Shown: positions 45,123 to 53,924, counted from the first letter of the stretch. The stretch: 64,000 nucleotides of DNA from JACKJP01 sp050249695 (GCA_050249695.1 JBFWQA010000001.1:434001-498000), one strand, 5' to 3'. Notes: a model not told the origin generated them from the sequence alone. A program made the numbers and translations.

Positions 45123-46730
45123 TCAGCGCGGCGCCGAGACATCATCGAATTTGAGGTCGAAGCGGGCCAGATATTTCACCAGCCGGTCCGCGTCGTTGCT
45201 GCTCTTCTTGGCAAGGCGTGAATGAGCAAACAGCGCACGACCGGCGGCGCTTGCAGTTGTGTGCCGGCGACACACATCCACGACGTCTGCAAGCTGCACG
45301 GCATCGAAACGGTCGAGCGCGGCGGCCCGATCGGACCCGAGGATATCTTCCAGAACCGATTGGCGGTCATGGTGTTCGGCGGCCGGCCGCCAGAGAGCCG
45401 TCAGTCGGGCGATTTCATCGTTGACGGCTTCCAGGCTGATTCGTCCTTGCGGCGCGAGCGTTGCCATGCGGGTGACCGACGCGGAAAGGTCGCGGAAATT
45501 TGCGGCCCACGTCGCCTCCGGTCCCATGGCGAAGCGCAGATAGCGTTCGCGCGCCTCTTTGTTGAAGGTTATGTTCTGTCCTTCACGCTCCAGATGGCGG
45601 CGGAGTTCGAAGTCCAGATTGGGTTCGATATCCTCCCGCCGCTCGCGCAGGGCTGGAAGGCGGAACGTCCACAGATTGAGGCGGGCGTAGAGGTCTTCGC
45701 GGAACTTGCCCGAGCGAACCTCCGCGCCGAGGTCGCGATTGCTGCCGGCGATGAGCTGGAAGTCTGCTGAAGACTCGTTGTCGGCACCGACGGGCAGGAA
45801 GCGCTTCTCCTCGATCGCCCTCAGGCACATCGCCTGTTCGTCCGCACCCAGTTCGCCGATTTCGTCCAGAAAGAGCACGCCCCGGTCGGCGGCCCTGAGG
45901 AGGCCCGGCCGGGCCGAGGCCGCGCCGGTAAAGGCGCCCTTGGTGTGACCGAACAGGGCGGACATTGCCTGATCCCCCCGCAAAGTCGCACAATTGACCT
46001 CGACGAAGGCGCCGGTGATCCGGTGCTTGCTTTTCTTTAGCTCGTATATGCGGCGGGCAAGCTGCGACTTCCCGGCCCCGGTCGGCCCGGTCAGCAATAT
46101 CGGAGCCTTCGACCGGATCACGACCTGCTCGATCTCGTCGATCATGCGGTTGAATGCGGCGTTGCGCGTGGAAATGCCGGATTTCAGGAACGAGGTGGCT
46201 TCGAGGCTCTCAGACGCGAAGCGCTTGGCGATTTCGTCATAGCGCGACAGGTCCAGATCGATGATGCGATGCGTTCCGGCGAAGTCCTCCTCCGGCTCCC
46301 GCATGCGCGGCGGAGACAGCTGCAGAAGCCTGCCCGGGATAATCCGCGCCTCGGCCAGCAGGAACCAGCATATCTGCGCGACATGGGTGCCCGTGGTGAT
46401 GTTGATCAGGTAATCCTCGGCATCGGGATCGAATTGGTAATTGCGGGCGAAATCGCGCAGCTTTGTATAGACTTCCGAGAAATCCCACGGATCGGAAAAA
46501 TCGATGACCTGCCGCTTCACCTCGGTTGCGGGCGAGACTGTCGCGATATCGGAAATGATCCGGGTGCACAGCCCTTCCGCGTGCGCGTCGTGGATCAGTT
46601 CGAGCCGGTCGATGAACAGGCCTGGTTGCTGACAAAGGCCGACATTGGGTCGCCAGCGCCGCCAACGGTCCTCCCGCTTGCCGCTATCGAGCGTCGTTCC
46701 GAGAATGCTGAATGCAACACGACGTTTCAC
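45123..46730 (-). CDS. rtcR: RtcR, sigma54-dependent activator of RNA repair genes
   Basis: 535 residues, GTG start at 46730. Residues 1-180 are the RtcR N-terminal CARF-type sensor (VAFSILGTTLDSG, YLINITTGTHVAQICWFLL). The AAA+ domain has Walker A GPTGAGKS (215-222), the sigma54-contact loop GAFTGA (265-270) and Walker B GVLFLDEIGE (284-293). The C-terminus (VQLADVVDVCRRHTTASAAGRALFAHSR) is the DNA-binding region. RtcR senses RNA ends, in Salmonella reported as tRNA fragments carrying 2',3'-cyclic phosphates, and activates rtc genes from sigma54 promoters. It is divergent from rtcB, as expected. Confidence 0.96.
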   Translation of the reverse strand: MKRRVAFSILGTTLDSGKREDRWRRWRPNVGLCQQPGLFIDRLELIHDAHAEGLCTRIISDIATVSPATEVKRQVIDFSDPWDFSEVYTKLRDFARNYQFDPDAEDYLINITTGTHVAQICWFLLAEARIIPGRLLQLSPPRMREPEEDFAGTHRIIDLDLSRYDEIAKRFASESLEATSFLKSGISTRNAAFNRMIDEIEQVVIRSKAPILLTGPTGAGKSQLARRIYELKKSKHRITGAFVEVNCATLRGDQAMSALFGHTKGAFTGAASARPGLLRAADRGVLFLDEIGELGADEQAMCLRAIEEKRFLPVGADNESSADFQLIAGSNRDLGAEVRSGKFREDLYARLNLWTFRLPALRERREDIEPNLDFELRRHLEREGQNITFNKEARERYLRFAMGPEATWAANFRDLSASVTRMATLAPQGRISLEAVNDEIARLTALWRPAAEHHDRQSVLEDILGSDRAAALDRFDAVQLADVVDVCRRHTTASAAGRALFAHSRLAKKSSNDADRLVKYLARFDLKFDDVSAPR

Positions 46731-46878
46731 GGCATATCCAGCTTTATAAATTAATAGATAAAATTAGCATATCACCTCGACCCAGATTGCGAAAGGCCGC
46801 ACGGGATGGCGGCAGACGGCGCCAGAAAGGCCAATAATTACAGTCTTCCAAGACAAAGCAGCTATGCGGGTTGATGAG

Positions 46879-46894
46879 TTGGCACGGGAATTGA
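46879..46894 (+). promoter_or_regulatory. sigma54 promoter for rtcB
   Basis: TTGGCAC (46879-46885) is an exact -24 element; TTGA (46891-46894) stands at -12 spacing and matches TTGC at three of four positions. A start near 46905 would give a leader of about 170 bases. Position downstream of divergent rtcR fits the known regulation of rtc operons. Confidence 0.6.
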
Positions 46895-46937
46895 ATTGCA
46901 AAGGCGCGTCGGTCGGTGAAGGGCTGACGAAGACCGT

Positions 46938-47026
46938 GTCCGGGCGGACCGTGCAGGCTGCCGATAGACCGTCTTGCCTGCCGGGTGGCACGGCATGAAG
47001 TTCGATCGCGCAGCGTCCGCCCGGAC
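46938..47026 (+). other. large inverted repeat, possible structured leader RNA or paired operator
   Basis: GTCCGGGCGGAC (46938-46949) and GTCCGCCCGGAC (47015-47026) are exact reverse complements 65 bases apart, able to form a 12-bp stem. Inside, GCAGGC (46953-46958) pairs with GCCTGC (46976-46981). Upstream CGGTC (46910-46914) pairs with GACCG (46932-46936). Each 12-mer is also a small dyad itself (GTCC-N4-GGAC), so they may instead be two protein-binding sites. A Y-RNA-like transcript, known next to some rtc operons, is one reading. Confidence 0.45.
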
Positions 47027-47042
47027 GGGGTGAGGAATGACT

Positions 47043-47060
47043 GGCAACGGCAGCGTTGCC
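47043..47060 (+). promoter_or_regulatory. hairpin directly upstream of the rtcB RBS
   Basis: GGCAACG (47043-47049) and CGTTGCC (47054-47060) form a perfect 7-bp stem with a 4-base loop, ending 4 bases before the GGAGA of the RBS. No T-run follows, so it is more likely a translational or processing element than a terminator. Confidence 0.55.
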
Positions 47061-47076
47061 CGGATGGAGAATGAAG

Positions 47077-48465
47077 ATGACCGAAGTGGTGAGCGGACAG
47101 GATCTGATCAACGCCGGCATGCCGCAGGGCCGGTGGTTCGGTCCCGCGCTACAGGCGGCGAACCGTGTTCTCGGCGAGGGGGGAACCTTCGCCGAGGCGA
47201 TCGTTGCCGCGCGTGAGTTTCAGCCCGCGCCGACGCTGCCGCTGAAATGCGCGGGCGATGTGGAAATCCACATGAACCTCACGGCCGAAAGCGAGCACGA
47301 ACTGGAAAATCTGCAGAAGGTGAGCGCCACGATCAGGGCTCTCGCACGCACGCCCGTGGTCAAGGCGGCGGCCATCATGCCGGATGCCTGTCCGACCGGA
47401 CCGGTCGGCACGGTGCCTGTCGGCGGAGTCGTCGCCTCGCAGGCGATCCATCCGGGCATGCATTCGGCTGACATCTGCTGCTCGATGGCGATCTCCGTGT
47501 TTCGCGGCGTCGCGCCCGGAGCATTGCTCGATGCCGTTCATGCGGTGACGCATTTCGGCCCGGGCGGCCGACAGCGTGGCGCCCAGATCAAGCCCTCGGT
47601 GGAAACCCTTTCGGCATTCGACGCCAATCCGTACCTGAAAAACCAGATCAGCGTCGGCATCGAGCATTTTGCCACTCAGGGCGACGGCAACCACTTCGCC
47701 TATGTCGGTCTGATGAAGTCTACCGGCGAGACGGCGCTTGTGACCCATCACGGCTCACGCGCGCCCGGCGCCCGGCTCTATACAGAAGGTATGAAGATCG
47801 CCGACCGCTTCCGGCAGCAACTTTCGCCGGAAACGCACCGGGAGAACGCCTGGATTCCGGCGGACACGCGGGAAGGGGAACAGTACTGGGCAGCGCTCCA
47901 GACGATCCGCCGGTGGACGAAGGAAAACCACTATGCGGTACACGATCTGACCGCCGAAAAGCTCGGCCTCAGGGTCGCGGACCGGTTCTGGAACGAACAC
48001 AACTTCGTTTTCCGGAAGGCTGACGGGTTGTTCTATCACGGCAAGGGGGCCACCCCGGCCTTCGACGGCTGGGCGGAAGACGCGACCGATCTGACGATCA
48101 TTCCGCTCAACATGGCCGAACCGATCCTGATCGCCCGGGGCTTGAACGCAGCCAACGGCCTTGGCTTCTCGCCGCATGGCGCGGGGCGGAATTTTTCCCG
48201 CTCGCAACACAGGCGGATGCAGGAGGGGCGTGCGGACGCGGAGATATTCGCCGAGGAGACGAAGGGGCTCGACGTCCGCTTTTTCTCAGGCTTCACGGAT
48301 ATCTCGGAGTTGCCGAGCGCCTACAAGGATGCGGCCAGCGTTCGTCGTCAGATCGGTGAATACGGGCTCGCCGAGATTGTCGACGAGGTTGTGCCCTACG
48401 GGTGCATCATGGCCGGTGACTGGCAGCAGGACGCGCCCTGGCGACGCAGGAAGAAGCGGCGCTAG
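47077..48465 (+). CDS. rtcB: RNA-splicing ligase RtcB
   Basis: 462 residues from ATG 47077, with GGAGA at good spacing; the ATG at 47071 is too close to it. RtcB joins 2',3'-cyclic-phosphate or 3'-phosphate RNA ends to 5'-OH ends using GTP and manganese. Metal-binding segments are HSADICCSMA, THFGPGGRQRG, QGDGNHFAYVG and VTHHGSRAPGA; the guanylylated histidine is in SPHGAGRNFSRSQHRR. Its C-terminus is SYKDxxxVxxQ-like (AYKDAASVRRQIGEYGLAEIV, read to 20). Length is slightly above E. coli RtcB (408). It is controlled by divergent rtcR. Confidence 0.97.
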   Translation: MTEVVSGQDLINAGMPQGRWFGPALQAANRVLGEGGTFAEAIVAAREFQPAPTLPLKCAGDVEIHMNLTAESEHELENLQKVSATIRALARTPVVKAAAIMPDACPTGPVGTVPVGGVVASQAIHPGMHSADICCSMAISVFRGVAPGALLDAVHAVTHFGPGGRQRGAQIKPSVETLSAFDANPYLKNQISVGIEHFATQGDGNHFAYVGLMKSTGETALVTHHGSRAPGARLYTEGMKIADRFRQQLSPETHRENAWIPADTREGEQYWAALQTIRRWTKENHYAVHDLTAEKLGLRVADRFWNEHNFVFRKADGLFYHGKGATPAFDGWAEDATDLTIIPLNMAEPILIARGLNAANGLGFSPHGAGRNFSRSQHRRMQEGRADAEIFAEETKGLDVRFFSGFTDISELPSAYKDAASVRRQIGEYGLAEIVDEVVPYGCIMAGDWQQDAPWRRRKKRR

Positions 48466-48474
48466 GCGATCGGG

Positions 48475-48504
48475 AACCGGCAGGGCGGATGCCCCCTGCC
48501 GGTT
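48475..48504. terminator. bidirectional terminator between rtcB and prfC
   Basis: An 11-bp perfect stem AACCGGCAGGG (48475-48485) / CCCTGCCGGTT (48494-48504) with an 8-base loop, followed by T on the plus side. It lies between the convergent rtcB and prfC stops. Confidence 0.82.
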
Positions 48505-48523
48505 TGATACCCGCGCGGGCCGC

Positions 48524-50149
48524 TCAGGCCCGTTCCCGTGTCGCCGTGAATTTGAGCCCGGGCCATTCCTCGGTGATGCGGTCGAGTTCCCACCGGTTCC
48601 GCACCAGCAGCACGGGCGCGTCGTCGCGGTCGTCTGCCATGGTGGAATTATATCGCTCGGCGAAACGCTTGATGTCCGCGGCATCCCCGTCGATCCAGCG
48701 GGCGCTGTCATACGGGGCGGTTTCGAACCCGATGGGAATGTTGTATTCGCCGGCGATCCGCGACGCCAGGACGTCGAGCTGGAGATGGCCGACAACGCCG
48801 ACGATCCACTGGGACCCGAGGCGCGGCCGGAAAACCTGTGTGACCCCTTCCTCGGCCATGTCCTCCAGCGCCCGGCGAAGCGGCTTGGCGCGAATGGGGT
48901 CATCAAGCCTGATGCGGCGCAGCACCTCGGGTGCGAAATTGGGAATGCCGGTAAAGCGGAGCATCTCCCCCTCGGTAAGCGTGTCGCCGACGCGCAGGGT
49001 GCCATGATTGGGAATGCCGATGATGTCCCCCGGCAACGCTGCCTCCGCCGTCTCCCGCTCATGGGCGAAGAAGAAGATCGGCGCGCGCACCGCGATGTCC
49101 TTGCCGGTGCGCGTCTGCCGTAGCTTCATGCCCTGCCTGAAGCGACCGGATACGAGCCGAAGGAATGCGACCCTGTCGCGATGGTTGGGGTCCATGTTCG
49201 CCTGAACCTTGAAGACGAATCCCGTGACAGCGTCTTCCTCGGGTTCCACGGGGCGGGGCTCTGCCGGCTGTGTCCTTGGCGGCGGCGCGATCGTCTCGAG
49301 CGCATCCATGAGTTCGGCGAGGCCATATTCCTTCAGGGCGCTGCCGAACAGGACCGGTGTCATTTGGCCGCTGCGATAGGCCGCGACATCCAGCGCCGGA
49401 TAGGCGGAGAGGGCGAGCGTCGCACTTTCGCGGAAAGGTTCCAACACATGCCCCGAAACCAGAGCATCGAGCGCGGGATCGTCGGGTCCGGAGGTTTCCA
49501 CATCGCGGGCATAGGTTTCGCCGCGCTGCCCCGCGGAAGTTGAAAACCTGTTGCTGCGAAAATCAAAGCATCCGTGAAAATCGACGCCCATGCCGACGGG
49601 CCAGTTGAGCGGCGCGACATCGAGCGCCAGGACGGACTCGATCTCGTCAAGCAGTTCGAAAGGGTCCAGCCCCTCGCGATCGACCTTGTTGATGAAGGTG
49701 ATGATGGGGATGTCCCGCAGGCGGCAGACCTCGAGCAGCTTGCGCGTCTGGCTCTCGATTCCCTTTGCGGCATCGATGACCATGATCGCGGAGTCCACGG
49801 CGGTGAGCGTACGGTAGGTATCCTCCGAAAAGTCCTGATGCCCGGGCGTGTCGAGCAGGTTGAAGGTGATTCCCTGCCGTTCGAAGGTCATGACCGAACT
49901 GGAAATGGAAATGCCGCGCGCCCGCTCGATTTCCATCCAGTCCGACTGGGTGCGGCGGCGTTCGCCGCGTGCCCTGACATGGCCTGCTTCCCGGATGGCG
50001 CCGCCGAACAGAAGAAGCTTTTCCGTCAGCGTCGTCTTGCCTGCGTCAGGATGCGAGATAATGGCAAATGTCCTGCGGCTGGCATCGTCGGTGCCGGCTT
50101 TCATTCCGCGCTTGGCTGACGGATCGTTGATGGGAGATTCGATGCTCAT
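48524..50149 (-). CDS. prfC: peptide chain release factor 3
   Basis: 541 residues, normal RF3 length. This GTPase recycles RF1/RF2 from the ribosome after termination. The G motifs are SHPDAGKTTLTE (G1), the ISISSSVMTF switch region (G2), DTPGHQDF (G3) and NKVD (G4); DWMEIERARGISI is the RF3/EF-G-like switch. Domain II (VFKVQANMDPNHRDRVAF) and the C-terminal domain (GVVGHLQLDVLASRI) are present. It stands alone with a shared terminator; the upstream side is a 158-base spacer toward the DUF72 gene. Confidence 0.97.
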   Translation of the reverse strand: MSIESPINDPSAKRGMKAGTDDASRRTFAIISHPDAGKTTLTEKLLLFGGAIREAGHVRARGERRRTQSDWMEIERARGISISSSVMTFERQGITFNLLDTPGHQDFSEDTYRTLTAVDSAIMVIDAAKGIESQTRKLLEVCRLRDIPIITFINKVDREGLDPFELLDEIESVLALDVAPLNWPVGMGVDFHGCFDFRSNRFSTSAGQRGETYARDVETSGPDDPALDALVSGHVLEPFRESATLALSAYPALDVAAYRSGQMTPVLFGSALKEYGLAELMDALETIAPPPRTQPAEPRPVEPEEDAVTGFVFKVQANMDPNHRDRVAFLRLVSGRFRQGMKLRQTRTGKDIAVRAPIFFFAHERETAEAALPGDIIGIPNHGTLRVGDTLTEGEMLRFTGIPNFAPEVLRRIRLDDPIRAKPLRRALEDMAEEGVTQVFRPRLGSQWIVGVVGHLQLDVLASRIAGEYNIPIGFETAPYDSARWIDGDAADIKRFAERYNSTMADDRDDAPVLLVRNRWELDRITEEWPGLKFTATRERA

Positions 50150-50307
50150 GACACTTTCGGCGTTTTATTCACAAGTCGTGTCCGGTTAGAACGAACGGAC
50201 CAAGAGCACGGCAGCAAGGGCGGTGTCAAAGCCGTCGCGGAACTTTCCATGTCCGGAGAGCCGGCGCGCGCGATCCCGGAGATGAAAAGGGAAGTCGGGA
50301 GATGGGC

Positions 50308-51114
50308 ATGATGGAAAAACGCAGCACCAATATCCGTGTCGGCATAGGCGGGTGGACGTTCGAGCCCTGGCGCGGGACGTTCTATCCCGATGGCCTGCCG
50401 CACAAGCGCGAACTGGAATATGCGGCCGGCAAGCTGACCTCGATCGAGATCAACGGCACCTATTACGGATCGCAGAAGCCCGAGACTTTCGCCAGATGGC
50501 GCGAGGAGACGCCGGACGGGTTCGTCTTCGCGGTGAAGGGGCCGCGCTTTGCCACCAATCGCAAGGTGCTGAGGGAAGCCGGCGAGTCCATCGAGCGTTT
50601 CGTCAATGGGGGGCTGGGCGAATTGAAGGAAAAGCTCGGTCCGATCAACTGGCAGTTCATGGCAACCAAGAAGTTCGATCCCGGCGACTTCGAAGCCTTT
50701 CTCAGACTGCTCCCGGCGACGCTGGACGGAAATCCGCTGCGGCATGCGGTGGAAGTCCGCCACGACAGTTTCCGGGTTCCCGAATTCGTCGCGCTGGCGC
50801 GCAGATACGGCGTCGCGATCGTGCTGGCCGCAGATTCGGAATATCCGCAGATCGCCGACCAGACGGCGGCATTTTCCTATGTGCGTCTGATGGGTACCAG
50901 GGACGGCGAAACGCTCGGCTATCCGAGGAAGGTCCTCGATGGCTGGGTGGAAAAGGCGCGTGCGCTCGCCGCCGGCAAGCGGCCGGACGGGCTGGACTAT
51001 GTCGGGGGCCCGGAAGGCGGCGAGAAGGCGCGCGAGGTCTTCGTCTACATCATCGCAGGGCACAAGGTCGCCAATCCGGCGGCCGCGACGGCGCTGATCG
51101 GGAAGCTCGGCTGA
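50308..51114 (+). CDS. DUF72 domain-containing protein
   Basis: 268 residues; the start at 50308 sits 6 bases after GGGAG, though ATG 50302 and 50311 are also in frame. GIGGWTFEPWRGTFYPDGLP is the DUF72 N-terminus, followed by the TSIEINGTYYGSQKPETFARW and FVFAVKGPRFATN strands, EVRHDSF in the middle and YVRLMGT near the C-terminus. DUF72 is a TIM-barrel-like family (YecE) with unknown biochemical role, often with conserved acidic and aromatic pocket residues. The gene ends 9 bases from the convergent TPR gene. Confidence 0.94.
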   Translation: MMEKRSTNIRVGIGGWTFEPWRGTFYPDGLPHKRELEYAAGKLTSIEINGTYYGSQKPETFARWREETPDGFVFAVKGPRFATNRKVLREAGESIERFVNGGLGELKEKLGPINWQFMATKKFDPGDFEAFLRLLPATLDGNPLRHAVEVRHDSFRVPEFVALARRYGVAIVLAADSEYPQIADQTAAFSYVRLMGTRDGETLGYPRKVLDGWVEKARALAAGKRPDGLDYVGGPEGGEKAREVFVYIIAGHKVANPAAATALIGKLG

Positions 51115-51123
51115 AGGCCTTCT

Positions 51124-51861
51124 CTATTTCAGATTGGCTCTCGCGACGTCGAGCCATTCGCGATCTTCCGCGATCATCTGCTTGCGTCGCCGGCCGTAGA
51201 GGCGGTCGACTTCCTTGAACTGCAATCGCGCCGGACCGGGCTCGCCGATTTTCTGCAGCATCAGCCCGTAGCGCACCTTCGCTTCCGGCCCGGTGGCATA
51301 CTCCGCCAGCGCCTCGTATTCCTCCAGCGCGTCCTCGGTGCGGCCCAATCCCTCCAGCGCGCGGGCGTAGAGCATGTGCGCATGCTGCGACTGGTAGTCC
51401 GGATTGTGTTTGCGCAGCCGGTCGAGCGCGTCGAGCGCGCCGCCGAAGTCGCCGAGACCGTATCTGGCCCGCGCGAGGCCCGTCAGAATTGCCGGATCGT
51501 CCTCGTGCAGTCCCTCCAGACAAAGGTCGAACAGCGTCTCGGCGTCTTCGTATTTCTTCAGTCGCAGGCATTCCTCCGCCAGTCGCCGGCGGTTTTCCAC
51601 CGTATCGGCGATGTAGAGCTGTTCCTTGTGATGGCGATAGGCCTTCTCCGGATCGATCGCGTGTGAAACGCTGCGGGTAATCTTGCGCCCGGCGCGGGAG
51701 CCGCCGAGTTCCGGCACGATCTCGAACAGGAAATACGCCAGTGGCCCCAGCATCGGAATCATCAGGACGATGAATATCCAGTAGAAATGCCGTCCGGTCT
51801 TGATCGCGTGTACTGCAAAGCCGATCTGGATGATCAGGCCGAGACCAACCATTATCGGCAT
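51124..51861 (-). CDS. membrane-anchored TPR protein with PLDc_N-like N-terminus
   Basis: 245 residues from ATG 51861 (MPIMVGLGLIIQIGFAVHAI); a start at 51897 adds 12 residues. Two N-terminal helices with HFYWIFIVLMIPMLGPLAYFLFE match the PLDc_N (cardiolipin-synthase N-terminal) motif. From about 80 onward are TPR repeats: NRRRLAEECLRLKKYEDAETLF, ARARYGLGDFGGALDAL, ARALEGLGRTEDALEEYEAL and VRYGLMLQKIGE. It probably scaffolds proteins at the cytoplasmic side of the inner membrane. A similar PLDc_N protein is encoded at 61362-61553. Confidence 0.85.
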   Translation of the reverse strand: MPIMVGLGLIIQIGFAVHAIKTGRHFYWIFIVLMIPMLGPLAYFLFEIVPELGGSRAGRKITRSVSHAIDPEKAYRHHKEQLYIADTVENRRRLAEECLRLKKYEDAETLFDLCLEGLHEDDPAILTGLARARYGLGDFGGALDALDRLRKHNPDYQSQHAHMLYARALEGLGRTEDALEEYEALAEYATGPEAKVRYGLMLQKIGEPGPARLQFKEVDRLYGRRRKQMIAEDREWLDVARANLK

Positions 51862-51988
51862 GACGCGCGCTTCCCCCGTTGCCCTCGCGAGGCGCAAACT
51901 CTAACCGGAATTTACGCTGCGGCAAGCGCGCCGGAACGCGGATTTCGACACATCCGTGTTTTGTCGCCCCGAGGTAAAGGAATAGGCT

Positions 51989-52399
51989 TCAGGCGCCTGT
52001 TGGAAATAGGCGTGAAACGACGAGATAGGCGGTTCCGGCGGAGAGCGCAGTCAGGAACGTGCCCCACGCCATGTCGACCATCGCGACGGTCGCGGACCAG
52101 TTCTTCAGGGTCGCCAGATTGGTCATGTCGTAGGTGCCGTAGGCGAGAAGCCCGAGCAGCGCGCCGGCGATCACGGATGTTGCAATGCCGCCGCCCGCGA
52201 GCGCCGGTGCGACCGCGAAATAGACGATGCCGGCGATATAGAACAGGTAGAAGGCCCCGGCTGCCGCGAAGTTCGGCTGATCCAGCAGGAGCCCGCCTAT
52301 ACGTTCGCGATAGAACCCGCTCGCCACGCGCGACAGCCAGACGAAATCCGCGCCCAGAAAGATGACCGCCGCGGCCAGATAAGCGATGGCGTATTTCAT
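51989..52399 (-). CDS. DUF2177 family membrane protein
   Basis: 136 residues, four membrane helices. The signature FLGADFVWLSRVASGFYRER lies at 14-33 and TYDMTNLATLKNWSATVAMVDMAWGTFLT (positions about 89-117) completes the DUF2177 pattern. A strong RBS GGGAGG precedes the ATG. It follows the anti-sigma gene by 24 bases on the same strand, so it is probably in the rpoE-chrR transcript. DUF2177 genes recur near ECF/ChrR lipid-modification clusters in alphaproteobacteria; biochemical role unknown. Confidence 0.93.
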   Translation of the reverse strand: MKYAIAYLAAAVIFLGADFVWLSRVASGFYRERIGGLLLDQPNFAAAGAFYLFYIAGIVYFAVAPALAGGGIATSVIAGALLGLLAYGTYDMTNLATLKNWSATVAMVDMAWGTFLTALSAGTAYLVVSRLFPTGA

Positions 52400-52423
52400 G
52401 CGCCGGCCTCCCTGCGCTGCATT

Positions 52424-53104
52424 TCAGATACCGAGAAACGGCTGGGCCAGACGAACGACCCAACTGCGGAAACGAAGCGGTGCGTCGGTCACCGCAAGAC
52501 AGATGCAATCGGCGTCCGGCGTCGCGACGGGCTGATGCTCGAGATCCTCATCGGCCTCTTCCAGATCGCCGCGCGTGAAGAGGCCCGTCTCGTCCCGGAA
52601 GCTGCCGGAAAGGACGAGCGTAAGCTCCCGTCCTCTGTGACCGTGTTCCGGCACGGGGCCGCCGGCCGGAATGCGGAGCAGGCGCACGCTCGTAGCCTTG
52701 TCGCCGGTGGCGATCGGCAGATGATAGGCGCCCTTCCCGAGCGAGCGCCACTTCAGCGTATCGATATCGCCGCCGACATAGGATCTCAGTGGCTCCGGCA
52801 GGACGGGCGCCGTAACGGCTGCGTGCCCGCGCGCGTTCGGCTGCGGTTTCGCCGCATCTTCGGGAAAGTCCATGATGCGCGTTTTCATGCGCGCCCAGGA
52901 TTCGTCGATCGCCGGCCCTTGCACATCGCCCTTGACCGGTTCTGAGAGCAATGCGCCTCCGGCTTGCTCCATCAGGCTCATGCGCTCGCGGCAGGCCGGG
53001 CACAGTGCCAGATGCGTCGCAACCGCGATGCTCCAGCCTTCGCTGAGGCCGCCGGTCACATAATCGAGAAGCAGGGCGTCGCTGACGTGGTGACGGATCG
53101 TCAT
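52424..53104 (-). CDS. chrR: ChrR-type zinc anti-sigma factor with cupin domain
   Basis: 226 residues. The N-terminal zinc anti-sigma domain has H6, H31, C35 and C38 (HLALCPAC). The C-terminal cupin has H154, H156, E160 and H190, spaced exactly as in the second zinc site of Rhodobacter ChrR (+2, +4, +30). ChrR holds its ECF sigma factor inactive until singlet oxygen or organic peroxide acts. It overlaps the sigma gene by 4 bases. The ending is conserved but short (RSWVVRLAQPFLGI). Confidence 0.95.
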   Translation of the reverse strand: MTIRHHVSDALLLDYVTGGLSEGWSIAVATHLALCPACRERMSLMEQAGGALLSEPVKGDVQGPAIDESWARMKTRIMDFPEDAAKPQPNARGHAAVTAPVLPEPLRSYVGGDIDTLKWRSLGKGAYHLPIATGDKATSVRLLRIPAGGPVPEHGHRGRELTLVLSGSFRDETGLFTRGDLEEADEDLEHQPVATPDADCICLAVTDAPLRFRSWVVRLAQPFLGI

Positions 53105-53670
53105 GCCGGCTCCTCCAGTGCCTCTCGCAGCTTGCCGAAGGCCAGCCTTATGCGCGATTTGACGGTGCCGAGCGGCAGGTCCAGCATCACGGCGATCTGG
53201 CTGTGCGGCATCTCGTCGAAAAAGGACAGCATCAGAATTTCCCGCTGCTCCTCCGGCAGACGCGTCATGGCCTCGCGCAGGCCGGCCTCCGATTGCCGAG
53301 CTTCCAGAACGCTGTCGGCCTGCGGATCTCTTTCAGGCACCAGCGCGGGATCGTCCGGATCGATTTCCGGCCGTTTGCTGCGCCGGTAGCTGTCGATGCG
53401 CAGATTGCGGGCGATGGTGAATATCCAGGTCGCAACGCTGCCCCTGTCGGCGGAAAACTGCCCGGCCTTGCGCCAGACGGTGATCATTGTCTCCTGCATC
53501 AATTCCTCGGCGAGCGCCGGGTCGCGCGTCAGCCGCAGCATGTAGGAGCGTATCCGGGGGCCGAATGCGCGGAAGAGCGTTTCGAACGCCGCAACGTCTC
53601 TCGTCTGTCCGACCGACAGGAGAAGCGCCGTCATCGCCTCCCTCGTATCCAGTTCTGTTTCCTCGTCCAT
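53101..53670 (-). CDS. rpoE: ECF RNA polymerase sigma factor, RpoE/ECF11 type
   Basis: 189 residues from ATG 53670; a long in-frame extension upstream lacks an RBS and is not sigma-like. Region 2 holds the core -10-recognition segment AEELMQETMITVWRKAGQF and WIFTIARNLRIDSYRR; region 4 holds EILMLSFFDEMPHSQIAVML and LPLGTVKSRIRLAFGKLREAL. With ChrR it makes the canonical photooxidative-stress pair. It probably also drives its own operon from the RpoE-type promoter at 53778-53807 and the divergent lipid genes. Confidence 0.96.
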   Translation of the reverse strand: MDEETELDTREAMTALLLSVGQTRDVAAFETLFRAFGPRIRSYMLRLTRDPALAEELMQETMITVWRKAGQFSADRGSVATWIFTIARNLRIDSYRRSKRPEIDPDDPALVPERDPQADSVLEARQSEAGLREAMTRLPEEQREILMLSFFDEMPHSQIAVMLDLPLGTVKSRIRLAFGKLREALEEPA

Positions 53671-53777
53671 AAGGACCCGTTCGCGAGCGCGCCTGTTGGC
53701 GCGGGGTGCATGTCCCCGCGCAACGATTGAAGCCGGACCGGAAGGCGCTGTCGCGACGAAATCCATTCTCATGCCCG

Positions 53778-53807
53778 CCGATACGCGCGCGCTTCGCAAC
53801 TGGATCA
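53778..53807 (-). promoter_or_regulatory. RpoE-type promoter upstream of rpoE-chrR
   Basis: On the minus strand TGATCC (53807-53802) is followed after exactly 18 bases by TATCGG (53783-53778). The Rhodobacter RpoE consensus is TGATCC-N18-TAAGA, so the -35 and spacing are perfect and the first bases of the -10 match. Transcription would start near 53770, 100 bases before the rpoE ATG. Confidence 0.65.
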
Positions 53808-53924
53808 CGCACAAGCCGCATGTCCGGGGCCGGCAATCCAACCGGCTGCATTCAACGTAATCCATCCCGAGCCGGTTCGGAAATCGGCTGGGTTCCGGTT
53901 TTCGACATCGGCAGGGAGGAGCGA

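Larger units (their letters stand above)
46731..47076. other. 346-base rtcR-rtcB intergenic region
   Basis: Contains an A+T-rich patch next to rtcR (46744-46770), a sigma54-type promoter for rtcB (46879-46894), a large dyad (46938-47026) and a 7-bp hairpin just before the rtcB RBS (47043-47060). There is no reading frame worth reporting. rtcA and a Ro/Rsr gene are absent here. Confidence 0.6.

Noticed and set aside
47000..47008. GTTCGATCG, resembling a tRNA T-loop, in the rtcB leader
   Set aside because: Flanking bases do not form a T-stem and no acceptor or anticodon arm was found, so it is not called as a tRNA.
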